Source of the DNA: OMG group bacterium
GTDB taxonomy: Bacteria; Pseudomonadota; Gammaproteobacteria; Pseudomonadales; Azotimanducaceae
NCBI GenBank assembly: GCA_012267385.1
Contig: JAAXGW010000042.1
Span: 1-64,000 of the forward strand
Direction of reading: 5' to 3'
Length of the DNA stretch: 64,000 nucleotides
In this document: one piece after another, positions 52,044 through 60,819 of the stretch
Layout of the letters: the number at the start of each line of letters is the position of its first letter
Numbering within the stretch: the first letter of the stretch is position 1
Notes under the pieces: model-generated
Told to the model about the DNA's origin: nothing
What the model saw: only the letters and a program-made list of their open reading frames with translations
Database searches by the model: none
Translations under genes and position numbers: made by a program

Positions 52044-53762
52044 ATGAAACAGACTCAATTGGCTGGGTTCACTGGATTGCTTGCCATTCTGGTAGTTAGT
52101 ATGTGTAATTCAATCGCAGTTGCTGGAACGTTCACGGTCCGAGGAACGCTCATCTCGGATGAATCTGAATCGTCGACAAGTTCCGAATCCGCGACACCAT
52201 CACCTCTTGAGGAAGCAGAGGTCAAAATATTCATTAGTGAGGGTAGCGATACTACTTTACCTTCCTCAAATGCTTTCTTATCCGGTAGTATGCAAAACGG
52301 TGAAATATCACTAATCGGAGAAATTGATACAGCGACTCAGGTGACCATATCGGTGGATGTCGGTCTAGAAACCCCACTGGAGCTCGACGCAGTGATAGCA
52401 CCAGATCGGGAAGTATCGTTCGCGTTGCTGGAGTGGCCCACTGTTTTGGCTTTCCTGGGTGCTGTTGATTCAACAACAGACGCGTCGCAGCCGTTCAAAA
52501 TCTATGGAAATCTGAGCTCTGTAAATTTCGACTTACAGCACGCGACAGTGCTGGCGCGAGTCCTAAAGAGAGATACGCTAGGGGAAGTCTCCATCACAAA
52601 CTGGCACGTGTTGTTGAAAAACAATCGGTTCGAAATTATTGGCGAGATCACGGAACCTCGTGTGGTAAATATCTTTATATATAAAGGTGCCAACTACACT
52701 CAAACACAAGCCGTCATTGAATCTGGAGCAGAGATTGAACTAACGACGCGCAGCGGATCTTTCAAAGACATTGTCGCCTCAGCTCCGTCAGGTGAGGGAA
52801 TGCACGCTACTCTAATTGACAGTTGGCAACAAGCCGACGAATATTGGTCAACGAAACGAGCGTACGTCGTTGCTCTCAATAGTTATCAGAAAGAGTTGCT
52901 TGAACAAAGAACTTCTGATGTTGAATCGAATCTTCAATCAACTGAAAGGACATCTTCTTCGGACGATGAATCAACGGTTGCACAGGAAATAGACAAGGAT
53001 GAGAGCGACGAGTGTGCACAGTATGCTCTTCAAAGTAGAAATGTACGACGTCAAGCGACGGCTCCGACCGAAGTACCTGAACATGTCAAAATACTCCGAC
53101 AACTAAACAGACTTAGACTCGATCCTCTCGAAGACATCGCACAACAAGAAGAAAATCCAATTGATGCATTGCTTGCACTAGATCTGGGTGCGTTTTGGGG
53201 AGAACCTGAACGGCAGACTGTCTACGACCGTCTCGAGCAGACTCTGGATTCGGAGACCGTCAGCCGCCGAGTGATACACGATCGTAATGACCATGCCCGG
53301 TATCTGAGTCAGCTGGAAAAAATATTTTCTCTTTTTGTCGGTACAAAAGCACCGGATTTCGCACTTGCAAGTCTTAAAGGACCAGAGATCAAGCTCTACG
53401 ACATAGTTAAAGAGCATCAATACGTACTTCTCGAATTCTGGGCATCTTGGTGCGGTCCTTGTTTAAAAGCACTCCCGGATCTCATAGAGGTGTACTCTAA
53501 TCGTGATAGTGAACAGTTTGAAATCGTCTCTGTTTCCATCGACAGAAATCGCACGTTGTGGGAAGCAACATCAGAAAAATATGAGCTCCCTTGGATCAAC
53601 CTAGCGGAAACAGAGCCTTCTAACAAGGAAGTCTCCTCTATTTATGGAATTAGGTACATCCCTAAGAACTATTTACTCGATAGTAATGGATGCATAGTTC
53701 AAAAAGATGTTACCAAAACTCAGCTCGAACGAATATTGGCTACTGCTAGCGATCAGGAGTAA
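52044..53762 (+). CDS. TlpA-type periplasmic thioredoxin protein (paralogue of 21850-23289)
   Basis: The ATG at 52044 has GGAGAAG just upstream and gives a signal peptide (MKQTQLAGFTGLLAILVVSM..., likely ending AVAG). The mature part begins with a Ser/Glu-rich stretch (DESESSTSSESATPSPLEE). Beta-rich DUF4369-like domains follow, then a helical segment (SWQQADEYWSTKRAYVVALNSYQKEL), an acidic linker, and a thioredoxin fold with FWASWCGPCLKALPDLI (about 465). The helical segment matches the paralogue's SWKQSEEYLNALKLYQEAL. It lies 10-25 bases after xdhC, suggesting co-transcription with a cofactor maturation gene. A GTG at 52032 is less likely. Confidence 0.78.
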   Translation: MKQTQLAGFTGLLAILVVSMCNSIAVAGTFTVRGTLISDESESSTSSESATPSPLEEAEVKIFISEGSDTTLPSSNAFLSGSMQNGEISLIGEIDTATQVTISVDVGLETPLELDAVIAPDREVSFALLEWPTVLAFLGAVDSTTDASQPFKIYGNLSSVNFDLQHATVLARVLKRDTLGEVSITNWHVLLKNNRFEIIGEITEPRVVNIFIYKGANYTQTQAVIESGAEIELTTRSGSFKDIVASAPSGEGMHATLIDSWQQADEYWSTKRAYVVALNSYQKELLEQRTSDVESNLQSTERTSSSDDESTVAQEIDKDESDECAQYALQSRNVRRQATAPTEVPEHVKILRQLNRLRLDPLEDIAQQEENPIDALLALDLGAFWGEPERQTVYDRLEQTLDSETVSRRVIHDRNDHARYLSQLEKIFSLFVGTKAPDFALASLKGPEIKLYDIVKEHQYVLLEFWASWCGPCLKALPDLIEVYSNRDSEQFEIVSVSIDRNRTLWEATSEKYELPWINLAETEPSNKEVSSIYGIRYIPKNYLLDSNGCIVQKDVTKTQLERILATASDQE

Positions 53763-53959
53763 ACCAACAAAATACCATTACGACCACAACATTGAACACC
53801 TCTATTTTTGCAAACTTGAGTGGCAAAAATCGTAGTTCTAATTCATCGTGGTGTAGTCCTCGGACGCTATGCCAGAATACTTACTAGAGTTCACGATTTC
53901 CTACCCGAGAATATGTCCAATAACACACAACGGATTACGTTTAGCGAGAGACTTCAGTC

Positions 53960-54568
53960 ATGATAGGGAATCAAAGAATAGATTCGCTTCGTGGGACAGC
54001 GATAATTTTGGCTGCTGGAGCATCTGTCCGTTTCGGCTCCGATAAGCGGAACATTCCTATTGCAGACACTACGCTCTTACAACACACTGTGGGACTGTAT
54101 TCTTCGGTTTTTAGCAAAGTACTTCTAGTTCTGCGGGAACAAGCAAACTATAACGTGGGCTCGTTGCCTGAAAATGTTGAAACTGTTCTTGCCAGCGAAG
54201 CACGTTATGGCCTATCACAAAGCTTAAGGGCTGGAGTAGTACAAGCACTAAAAGAGCCTTGGGTCGTCATTGGACTGATGGACATGCCTTTCGTAACGGT
54301 GCAGACTCTCGTACGTCTAGCTGAGCGATTGGATAGCACGAGTGCTTCGATAATTCGACCTTGGTACAAAAAACGATACGGAAACCCGGTTGGATTTAAA
54401 CAAGAGTGTTATTCTCAACTATGTGAGCTGACCGGCGATCAAGGAGCTAGGACACTGTTTGACACAGGTGAGTTCAGCGTAGAGGCACTCGAGGTGGAGG
54501 ATCGTGGGATCCTAATGGATATCGATACCCCGGAACAATTGAAGGAATCTGTTAATCTAGCTCCCTAG
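53960..54568 (+). CDS. mocA: MocA-type molybdenum cofactor cytidylyltransferase
   Basis: Adds CMP to molybdopterin to form the MCD cofactor used by xanthine dehydrogenase-type enzymes. The 202 residues carry the nucleotidyltransferase opening AIILAAGASVRFGSDKRNIPI, VVIGLMDMPFVTVQTL, and RYGNPVGFKQECYSQL. The last part (ILMDIDTPEQLKE) is the usual family end. The gene follows xdhC and the TlpA-type gene. It could alternatively be MobA-like, but the xdhC context favours the cytidylyl type. It converges on nadK with 5 bases between. Confidence 0.85.
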   Translation: MIGNQRIDSLRGTAIILAAGASVRFGSDKRNIPIADTTLLQHTVGLYSSVFSKVLLVLREQANYNVGSLPENVETVLASEARYGLSQSLRAGVVQALKEPWVVIGLMDMPFVTVQTLVRLAERLDSTSASIIRPWYKKRYGNPVGFKQECYSQLCELTGDQGARTLFDTGEFSVEALEVEDRGILMDIDTPEQLKESVNLAP

Positions 54569-54573
54569 AACTA

Positions 54574-55461
54574 CTATCGACTATTCCCGCCAAGTCGGGA
54601 ACCCCAATCTAACTTGCTTCGACAGCTCTCATAGAAGTTGTGAGTAGTTGGATACACAATGTTTAGTCCCTTGGGATTCTTACGTATATATACACGATCA
54701 TATGGTTGAAGGATGAAAGGCTCTTGAGAGTCCGCCGTCACGAGCGGAAAGTCGTCTTCTGAATTCACAAACACGACAATCTCGGAGCCCCCTTTCACAA
54801 CCAGTGGGCGAGAAGTTAGAGTATGTGGAAACATTGGTACAATCACAATCGCATCTAACTGCGGATGCATGATCGGACCACCTGCTGACAGTGCATATGC
54901 AGTGGATCCAGTGGGTGTAGAAATTATCAATCCATCTGAACGTTGGGAATAAACGAACTCCTCGTTCACGTAGAGCGCGAAGTCCATCATTCGGGTAATC
55001 GACCCAGAGTTTACTACGACATCGTTAAGTGCTATTCCGCGCCGAATCAACTCATCGTCTCGCACAATTGAATGCTCAAGTAGGAAGTGAACTTCAAGAC
55101 GATAGCTACCTTGAAGTACGGCGAGCAAACCAGACTCAATGTGATCTGGATAAATGTCTGCAAGAAATCCTAATCGACCTCGATTTATCCCTAATACCGG
55201 GACATCTGTGTCTACTAGTTCCTTCGCAATTCCTAGGATGCTCCCATCACCACCCACAACAATCACTAAATCACAATCATGGAGTTCGGCGCGACTGACC
55301 ACCTTGCCATTGTCTCCGGCGATTAACGATGCAGTTTGTTCCTCAATGACTACATCTCGATCACTTTTTTGAAGAACGCCAACAACTTGATCTAACGAAT
55401 CAGTGATCGCGGGTTTGTCTAACCGTCCAATAATTCCGACTCGTTGAAAATCAGCGAACAT
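54574..55461 (-). CDS. nadK: NAD kinase
   Basis: Phosphorylates NAD to NADP. The 295 residues have the GGDG motif in VVGGDGSILGIAKEL, NRGRLGFLAD, and the SDGLIISTPTGSTAYALSAGGPI segment of the family. It is the usual size. It converges on mocA at 54568 and is preceded by about 190 bases of AT-rich spacer before the zinc-ribbon gene on the other strand. Nothing unusual was seen. Confidence 0.94.
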   Translation of the reverse strand: MFADFQRVGIIGRLDKPAITDSLDQVVGVLQKSDRDVVIEEQTASLIAGDNGKVVSRAELHDCDLVIVVGGDGSILGIAKELVDTDVPVLGINRGRLGFLADIYPDHIESGLLAVLQGSYRLEVHFLLEHSIVRDDELIRRGIALNDVVVNSGSITRMMDFALYVNEEFVYSQRSDGLIISTPTGSTAYALSAGGPIMHPQLDAIVIVPMFPHTLTSRPLVVKGGSEIVVFVNSEDDFPLVTADSQEPFILQPYDRVYIRKNPKGLNIVYPTTHNFYESCRSKLDWGSRLGGNSR

Positions 55462-55654
55462 TACGGAAGTAGCTTGTTACCCGATACCGCGAGCTTGGCA
55501 GCAACACCAAATTCAAGATTTTTATATGCTCTTTTGTATATAATTTTTTCGATCCTAAAGTAGTACGCTAGCTATGCTACAAACCAATGTATCAACTCCG
55601 TTTACGCGCTACTGCAAATACAGAACATCGAAATTGACTAAGGAGTAAAACCCG

Positions 55655-55873
55655 GTGGACAAGCAGCCCACAAGTCCAAAATGTCCTAGTTGTGGCGTAG
55701 TAGGAATCGAACATTTTGTTAGTAAAGAAAGTACCTCGCGAAGTCGCTATCGAGAACCATGGTTTTTTGTGATTTACTGCGACCAATGTGGTCATGTTTA
55801 TAACGTGATCGCGAAACATGTCTTTGCACAAACCGCGACCCGAGTGGTCTTACCGAATGAGAACGTCGAATAA
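55655..55873 (+). CDS. Zinc-ribbon protein, 72 aa
   Basis: A small soluble protein with two CxxC knuckles, CPSCG near residue 10 and CDQCG near 42, typical of a zinc ribbon. Between them is a FVSKESTSRSRYREPWFFVIY stretch that looks like a beta-hairpin. The start is GTG at 55655. The segment is AT-rich upstream with a TATAAT-like stretch near 55538-55544. It converges on the aromatic hydroxylase gene with 7 bases between. Function unknown; similar proteins occur as gammaproteobacterial orphans. Confidence 0.75.
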   Translation: MDKQPTSPKCPSCGVVGIEHFVSKESTSRSRYREPWFFVIYCDQCGHVYNVIAKHVFAQTATRVVLPNENVE

Positions 55874-55880
55874 GCTCATG

Positions 55881-56756
55881 CTAAGCATACCCGATGTAAT
55901 GTTCTAAATTCTCCAATTCGTGCATGAGATGTTCCCATGAGTCTGCAACGTAGTATATGGGTTGGATGTGATCGATTTCAAATCCTCGATCACTACTGGC
56001 GACTGACAGCTTTTCGTGTTTGGCTTCTTGGTACTTAGCTGCTTCTGATACCGACGAGAGCAAGCCTGCGCCGTAGATTTTGTGCTCGGGTCCAATCAAA
56101 CCGTACTCCACGGTCCACCAATGAAAACGCGCTACACGTCGCGCCGGTGATGGCGGACTGTTTTCGGCAATCTCCTTCGCTTCTTCCACTGCTTGGGTCG
56201 CTTCCTCTAGTACTTGTCGATCAGAAACCTCATCGGCTAATAGCTCGGCGATGTGCTTTTGAGCATGGTATAGTTGCATATCTATTTCGTTTAATTGGGT
56301 GTTTGCACCGAGTTCGCCTAGTCGTTGGAGAAACTCCCGATACTCTGCACTATGAAGCATCGGCAGATGGCCGGCTGCCTCGTGAATAATGTCTGGGATC
56401 GGCGTATAGCCTAATTGACTTCGGGAACGTATAGGCTTCGAGATTGGGAGAATGGAATTTGCTTGCAACAACATAAAGATGTCTGGTGGTATGAAACCGT
56501 CCACAACGATTGCGCTCCACCCCCATCGTCCAAGTGCTTCTTGCACCATTTCTAACGATGGGATTGCAGACTTGGTCATTCCAGTGCTGACAAAAGACTC
56601 TTTGTAATTCACCGCGGTGTGTCCAACCAATACTTCTTCGAGTGCTTCTGTCGCTAATCTCCAAGTTTCGTGGTCTTCCAGAGTGTACTCGGAATATTTC
56701 TGGTCGACGCCGAATGTGTCAATCGCTTCTTTAACATCACTTTCAAGTGTAATCAC
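55881..56756 (-). CDS. Aromatic amino acid hydroxylase (biopterin-dependent)
   Basis: Non-haem iron hydroxylase probably acting on phenylalanine, making tyrosine. The metal site is PDIIHEAAGHLPML (two His), with the third ligand Glu in RFHWWTVEYGLIGPE. The upstream part WGWSAIVVDGFIPPDIFMLLQANSILPIS, with GFIPP and a YTPIPDI segment, differs from the classic proteobacterial PheH (about 260-300 residues). It looks like the long-type hydroxylase of other bacteria, but at 291 residues the extra C-terminal part is absent. Substrate specificity is not fixed by sequence. FolE in the window can supply pterin precursor. The gene is divergent from nhaC. Confidence 0.82.
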   Translation of the reverse strand: MITLESDVKEAIDTFGVDQKYSEYTLEDHETWRLATEALEEVLVGHTAVNYKESFVSTGMTKSAIPSLEMVQEALGRWGWSAIVVDGFIPPDIFMLLQANSILPISKPIRSRSQLGYTPIPDIIHEAAGHLPMLHSAEYREFLQRLGELGANTQLNEIDMQLYHAQKHIAELLADEVSDRQVLEEATQAVEEAKEIAENSPPSPARRVARFHWWTVEYGLIGPEHKIYGAGLLSSVSEAAKYQEAKHEKLSVASSDRGFEIDHIQPIYYVADSWEHLMHELENLEHYIGYA

Positions 56757-56886
56757 AAAAGTCTCCTAAAATCTACAATGAACATGAGCTTTCTGCTGTA
56801 TACCATCGTTCGGATGCGATGCATTGATTGTTAATCGCTCCTTTCAAGCTCAAATCAAACTCAACCATTTAGTATAAGGCAAAACC

Positions 56887-58650
56887 GTGAATTCCATCAC
56901 TGATCGCTCTTCTCGCCGCGCACAAACTACATTCGTGATTTTTGCTTCGTTAATGATTTTATCGTTATTCGCCGGTCTGAGCATATCTCCAAAATGGCTA
57001 ATTTCGACCACGATTCTCGATGTTCAAGAAGACGAAGAAGGCAAACTCTTTTACGTGATTAAGAATGAGAAGAAATTCTTTCAACCGAAAGCTCTAGATC
57101 AATCAGTTTTATTTAGATTACCCGACAACTTCTCCGGGGAACTTGAAATACTCAGGGAATTCGTCGTTGAGGAGCTTGATGATGGTACGCTTGAGTATCG
57201 ACAACTAGAAGCACAAAAACATTGGGGATTCTGGTCGCTGTTACCGGCTTTTTGTGCCGTGTTTTTATGTTGGCTCACGCGAGAACCAATCACAGCATTA
57301 CTGGGTGGAGTCGTGTCCGGTGCTCTTTTACTCGGCTCCTATGATCTAATCGGTGAGGTATTTGTACCTACGATAGGGACAACCAGTACTGCCGCCATCT
57401 TGATTTTGTACCTCTGGTTGCTCGGCGGTCTACTGGGAGTTTGGTCCAAGTCTGGCGCTGCCCTTGCATTCGCAGAGTGGATGACACACCACGTCGTGAG
57501 AGGACCTCGATCAGCTAAGCTGGTGGCATGGTTTTTAGGCATCGTTTTCTTTCAAGGTGGTACCGTTAGTACAGTTCTCGTCGGAACCACAGTAAAACCG
57601 ATCGCAGATAAAGAGCGGATTAGTCACGAAGAACTTGCGTACATCGTAGACTCTACTGCTTCACCAATCGCATCGCAACTTGCTTTTAATGCCTGGCCTG
57701 GGTATGTGCAAGCCTTTATTTTTGTTCCTGGGGTCGCGTTTCTTGCAACCAAGGACGACAGAGTAGCATTTTTCTTTGCAAGCGTACCCTTTTGCTTCTA
57801 CGCAATCTTTGCAGTTCTTGGGACATTCCTTCTGAGTGTAGAAAAACCTCTGTATTTAGGAAAGCGCATGAGAGCTGCAATGAACCGTTCTAGAAACACC
57901 GGGAAACTAGACAGTGATGACGCAGTTCCTCTCGCAGCCCCTGAACTACAAGACACCGTTATACCAAAGGGATATTCCCCTCATCTGTTAGAGTTTATTG
58001 TCCCGTTGATAGTACTCATTGCTATAGCAATCGGTACGTTTGTGTATTTCGGTTCACCGAAAGTCGAGTGGGCGTTTGGCATTGCGTTGCTGATTGCCGC
58101 CGGTACGTCGTTAGCACGTGGTATGACGATTAAAGAAGTAATCGATGGAGTCAGTACAGGGATGAAGAGCCTCTTGATAGGTTCATTGATTTTGATGCTC
58201 GCGATTACCATTGGTGCAGTGAGCGAGCAGGCTGGAGGTGGAACCTACCTAGTAGCTCTTCTCGGCGACGCTTTACCTTGGTTTTTGTTACCAGTCCTAC
58301 TACAAATCATGACTATGACGATTGCATTTTCAACTGGAACCAGCTGGGGGACTTATGCGGTTGCATTTCCTTTAGCGATGCCACTAGCATGGGCAATCGC
58401 GACTGGGCAAGATTTGGCACATCCGTGGTTCTTCATGACACTGTGTTTCGCCTCTGTAATGGACGGTAGCGTCTATGGTGATCAGTGCTCACCCATTTCG
58501 GATACTACTGTACTCAGTTCTATGTGTACAGGATGCGATCTAATGGATCACGTTCGAACACAAATCCCACAAGCCACCTTTGCGGCCGTGCTTGCAGCAA
58601 TCGTTTGGACGGTTCTAGCGTTCTTTGCCGGAGTGGGCTTTGGTGGTTAA
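56887..58650 (+). CDS. nhaC: NhaC-type Na+/H+ antiporter with N-terminal insertion
   Basis: Inner-membrane ion antiporter. The 587 residues have about 11-12 helices. Conserved parts are FQGGTVSTVLVGTTVKPIADKERISHEELAYIVDSTASPIASQLAFNAW, FSTGTSWGTYAVAFPLAMP and the GDQCSPISDTTVLSSMCTGCDLMDHVRTQIP region at the end. Between helix 1 (about 13-33) and helix 2 (about 119-135) is an extra-membrane segment of roughly 80 residues (QEDEEGKLFYVIKNEKK and EELDDGTLEYRQ) that I do not remember in typical NhaC proteins. A function in pH or salt balance fits the marine-like gene set. Confidence 0.85.
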   Translation: MNSITDRSSRRAQTTFVIFASLMILSLFAGLSISPKWLISTTILDVQEDEEGKLFYVIKNEKKFFQPKALDQSVLFRLPDNFSGELEILREFVVEELDDGTLEYRQLEAQKHWGFWSLLPAFCAVFLCWLTREPITALLGGVVSGALLLGSYDLIGEVFVPTIGTTSTAAILILYLWLLGGLLGVWSKSGAALAFAEWMTHHVVRGPRSAKLVAWFLGIVFFQGGTVSTVLVGTTVKPIADKERISHEELAYIVDSTASPIASQLAFNAWPGYVQAFIFVPGVAFLATKDDRVAFFFASVPFCFYAIFAVLGTFLLSVEKPLYLGKRMRAAMNRSRNTGKLDSDDAVPLAAPELQDTVIPKGYSPHLLEFIVPLIVLIAIAIGTFVYFGSPKVEWAFGIALLIAAGTSLARGMTIKEVIDGVSTGMKSLLIGSLILMLAITIGAVSEQAGGGTYLVALLGDALPWFLLPVLLQIMTMTIAFSTGTSWGTYAVAFPLAMPLAWAIATGQDLAHPWFFMTLCFASVMDGSVYGDQCSPISDTTVLSSMCTGCDLMDHVRTQIPQATFAAVLAAIVWTVLAFFAGVGFGG

Positions 58651-58831
58651 CTTGCATCCTTCGGGCTAAGAGTTTCGGTTGCAGCCATGTTCGACTATGG
58701 TCGTGGCGGACAAGCAATCAATTGCGCGAATCTTCGATCTGTTCTTGTTCAAATCAATATTGATCGTAGCACATTCAGAACCGTAGAAAACAAAACATAT
58801 AGGTGAATTTCTCCGTCGTCGGTAGATCTGT

Positions 58832-59707
58832 ATGAAAGACATTGTGTTATGGGTGTTTTCCGACGGAAGAAAGGGGCACGAGAAACAAACCGTCGGACTA
58901 TCACAAGCAATAAAAAGTTCGATACAGAACGATGTCGAAGTGTGTCGAATTGCAGTTGGCACCTCTGTAAAAAATTTGTCGGAGTTGCCATCGCCCTCTC
59001 TCGTTCTGGGAGCGGGTAATGCTACGCACCTACCAATGTTGATGACCAAGGTATTCTTCAATGTACCTTGCGTCGTACTGATGAAACCCTCTCTTCCGAC
59101 AATTTTTTTTGATCTTGTTCTCGTGCCGCATCACGATGTTTGTTCAAACTTCGGCAATGTACATACTACAAGGGGAGTACTTTGCCCTATTCCCGAAGTG
59201 AATCCCAATCCCAAGCACGGCGTGATTTTGCTAGGCGGAAGTAGTCGTCACTTCCATTGGGACTCAGATTCCGTTCTAGGTACTGTTAAGAAAATCTGTG
59301 AAGCTGGACCACACAAACATTGGACTATCTGCGATTCACCGAGAAGCCCTGACAATATGTTGAACCAGCTTGACGCACTGCCGAATGCAACCATTCGGCA
59401 GTGGCGAACTACTAGTGAATCATTTATCACTGAATTGCTTAATTCGAGCTCCGAAACTTGGGTAACTTGCGATTCCGCAACGATGCTCTATGAAGCACTT
59501 AATACCGGAACTCCCGTCGGTGTTATCGAATTATCCTCTAAGCGGAAGACCAACAAGCTTGCGCGAGGTATCCAAGATTTAGTGAAAAACAATCAAGTGC
59601 AATTGTCGCGCGATGGCTATTCGATACGATCAGAAATGTCTGTTACGACCCCAGGTCAAGAATCATTCAAGTGTGCAGAACTATGCCTAAAACTGCTCAA
59701 ACTATGA
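58832..59707 (+). CDS. ELM1-family (DUF1022-like) protein
   Basis: The 291 residues match the bacterial relatives of the plant mitochondrial-fission protein ELM1, a glycosyltransferase-B-like fold. Recognisable parts are LWVFSDGRKGHEKQTVGLSQAI at the start, the PTIFFDLVLVPHHDV stretch, and VTCDSATMLYEALNTGTPVGVIEL (nucleotide-sugar site-like) near the end. The bacterial role is not settled. It may be a sugar or lipid A-related transferase. It follows nhaC by 182 bases and is separate from the next gene by 70 bases. Confidence 0.85.
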   Translation: MKDIVLWVFSDGRKGHEKQTVGLSQAIKSSIQNDVEVCRIAVGTSVKNLSELPSPSLVLGAGNATHLPMLMTKVFFNVPCVVLMKPSLPTIFFDLVLVPHHDVCSNFGNVHTTRGVLCPIPEVNPNPKHGVILLGGSSRHFHWDSDSVLGTVKKICEAGPHKHWTICDSPRSPDNMLNQLDALPNATIRQWRTTSESFITELLNSSSETWVTCDSATMLYEALNTGTPVGVIELSSKRKTNKLARGIQDLVKNNQVQLSRDGYSIRSEMSVTTPGQESFKCAELCLKLLKL

Positions 59708-59776
59708 CAATGTCATAGAATGGTTACACTATAAGGAAATATTCTTTTAAATCTTCGCACCTTAGAGAGACTCACT

Positions 59777-60208
59777 ATGAATAACAAGACTCGAATTTCT
59801 TACACACTATGTGGTGCCGTGGTACCCTTTCTTTTTGCTTCAGTGAGTGCTGAAGAAATTGCTTCTCACAGCATGGAAGTTAGCGACAAGGTCCTCTTGA
59901 TGGAAACTATAAACGTTACCTCAAATAAGGAAATTGCCGATGAAGACGAAAGTTCAGGCGATCCAGAGGTGGATCAGGTTTTGAATTTGGTCGATAGTTT
60001 GGCTTTGTCGTCAGACGAATCGACGGATGAATCAGCTACGGCAGAAACGGACGAATTGTCCGAAAGTGAATCGGATGCAGTAATTGTTCAATCTACTAAC
60101 TCTAAACAGAACAAAGATGAACTTAATCAAGCAGTCTCGGATCCTTTGGATTCACAAAAAATTGATTCCGATACAGCTTCTAGTCAAAACGCGGATGAGA
60201 CTGAGTGA
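59777..60208 (+). CDS. Exported acidic Ser/Asp/Glu-rich protein, 143 aa
   Basis: A signal peptide (residues 1-25, ending VSAEE) precedes a low-complexity mature part dominated by Ser, Asp, Glu and Thr (for example DESTDESATAETDELSES). It has no Cys after the signal region and appears intrinsically disordered. Comparable proteins bind calcium or act as soluble envelope spacers; here it precedes the EF-hand array by 0.6 kb, which is suggestive only. I do not recognise a family. Confidence 0.6.
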   Translation: MNNKTRISYTLCGAVVPFLFASVSAEEIASHSMEVSDKVLLMETINVTSNKEIADEDESSGDPEVDQVLNLVDSLALSSDESTDESATAETDELSESESDAVIVQSTNSKQNKDELNQAVSDPLDSQKIDSDTASSQNADETE

Positions 60209-60269
60209 TTTTAAAACGATCGGATTAGTCTAGTCTGACGGTTCATCGTTCACTTCCTGAACACGAGCA

Positions 60270-60425
60270 CTGAGTACTCGTTCGCACCTGCTTTTTTCTC
60301 AGAAACGCACGGCACTATCGTTTGATCCCGCTCGAATTGACACCGCATTATGGGATAACATTGAACGTAGGAGAGAATTAAAGAAAGAACTACTTGCTCA
60401 AATTAAGCAAAAACTTAAGAATTGA
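60270..60425 (+). CDS. Possible small basic protein without a canonical start
   Basis: An open frame of 51 codons (CTG at 60270 to TGA at 60425) has a coding-like composition. It ends in a charged helix (RRRELKKELLAQIKQKLKN). No ATG, GTG or TTG is in frame between the upstream stop and this stretch, so either CTG is the start, or it is a remnant, or it is not a gene. I include it only as a low-confidence candidate. Confidence 0.25.
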   Translation: MSTRSHLLFSQKRTALSFDPARIDTALWDNIERRRELKKELLAQIKQKLKN

Positions 60426-60475
60426 CAGTAACTAATACGTGTGATTGCTTTTGTCAGACCAAGTACAAAGCAAAA

Positions 60476-60553
60476 TGGCGGAGCGGACGGGGCTCGAACC
60501 CGCGACCCCTAGCGTGACAGGCTAGTATTCTAAACCAACTGAACTACCGCTCC
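60476..60553 (-). tRNA. tRNA-Asp (anticodon GUC)
   Basis: The reverse complement reads GGAGCGGTAGTTCAGTTGG... with a GTC anticodon in CCTGTCACG, T-arm CGCGGGTTCGAGCCCCG and encoded CCA. The D-loop has one extra T (GGTTTAGAA) compared with E. coli tRNA-Asp, giving 78 bases. Such loop variation is usually harmless. It is 12 bases from tRNA-Val and probably shares a transcript. Confidence 0.94.
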
Positions 60554-60565
60554 GAGGATTCTATC

Positions 60566-60642
60566 TGGTGGGTGTTGTAGGGATCGAACCTACGACCTAT
60601 GGCTTGTAAGGCCATCGCTCTCCCGAACTGAGCTAAACACCC
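60566..60642 (-). tRNA. tRNA-Val (anticodon UAC)
   Basis: The reverse complement reads GGGTGTTTAGCTCAGTTCGGGAGAGC... with anticodon loop CTTACAA (TAC), T-arm GTAGGTTCGATCCCTAC and encoded CCA. It is the upstream member of the tRNA-Val/tRNA-Asp pair on the minus strand. Confidence 0.95.
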
Positions 60643-60819
60643 TTGAAGAAAAACCATAATTTTAAGTTAGTGCTATTGGGTGTCAAGATTCTAGTACCTT
60701 TCTCACTAGCGAAATTAATCTGAGTACTCCGGTTCGGCCACCGAATATGCAGGATATCAGAGTCGATTTCGTATAAAGAGGTAAAATCGTTTTCCACTTG
60801 TGCATTGAGGATTACTCAC

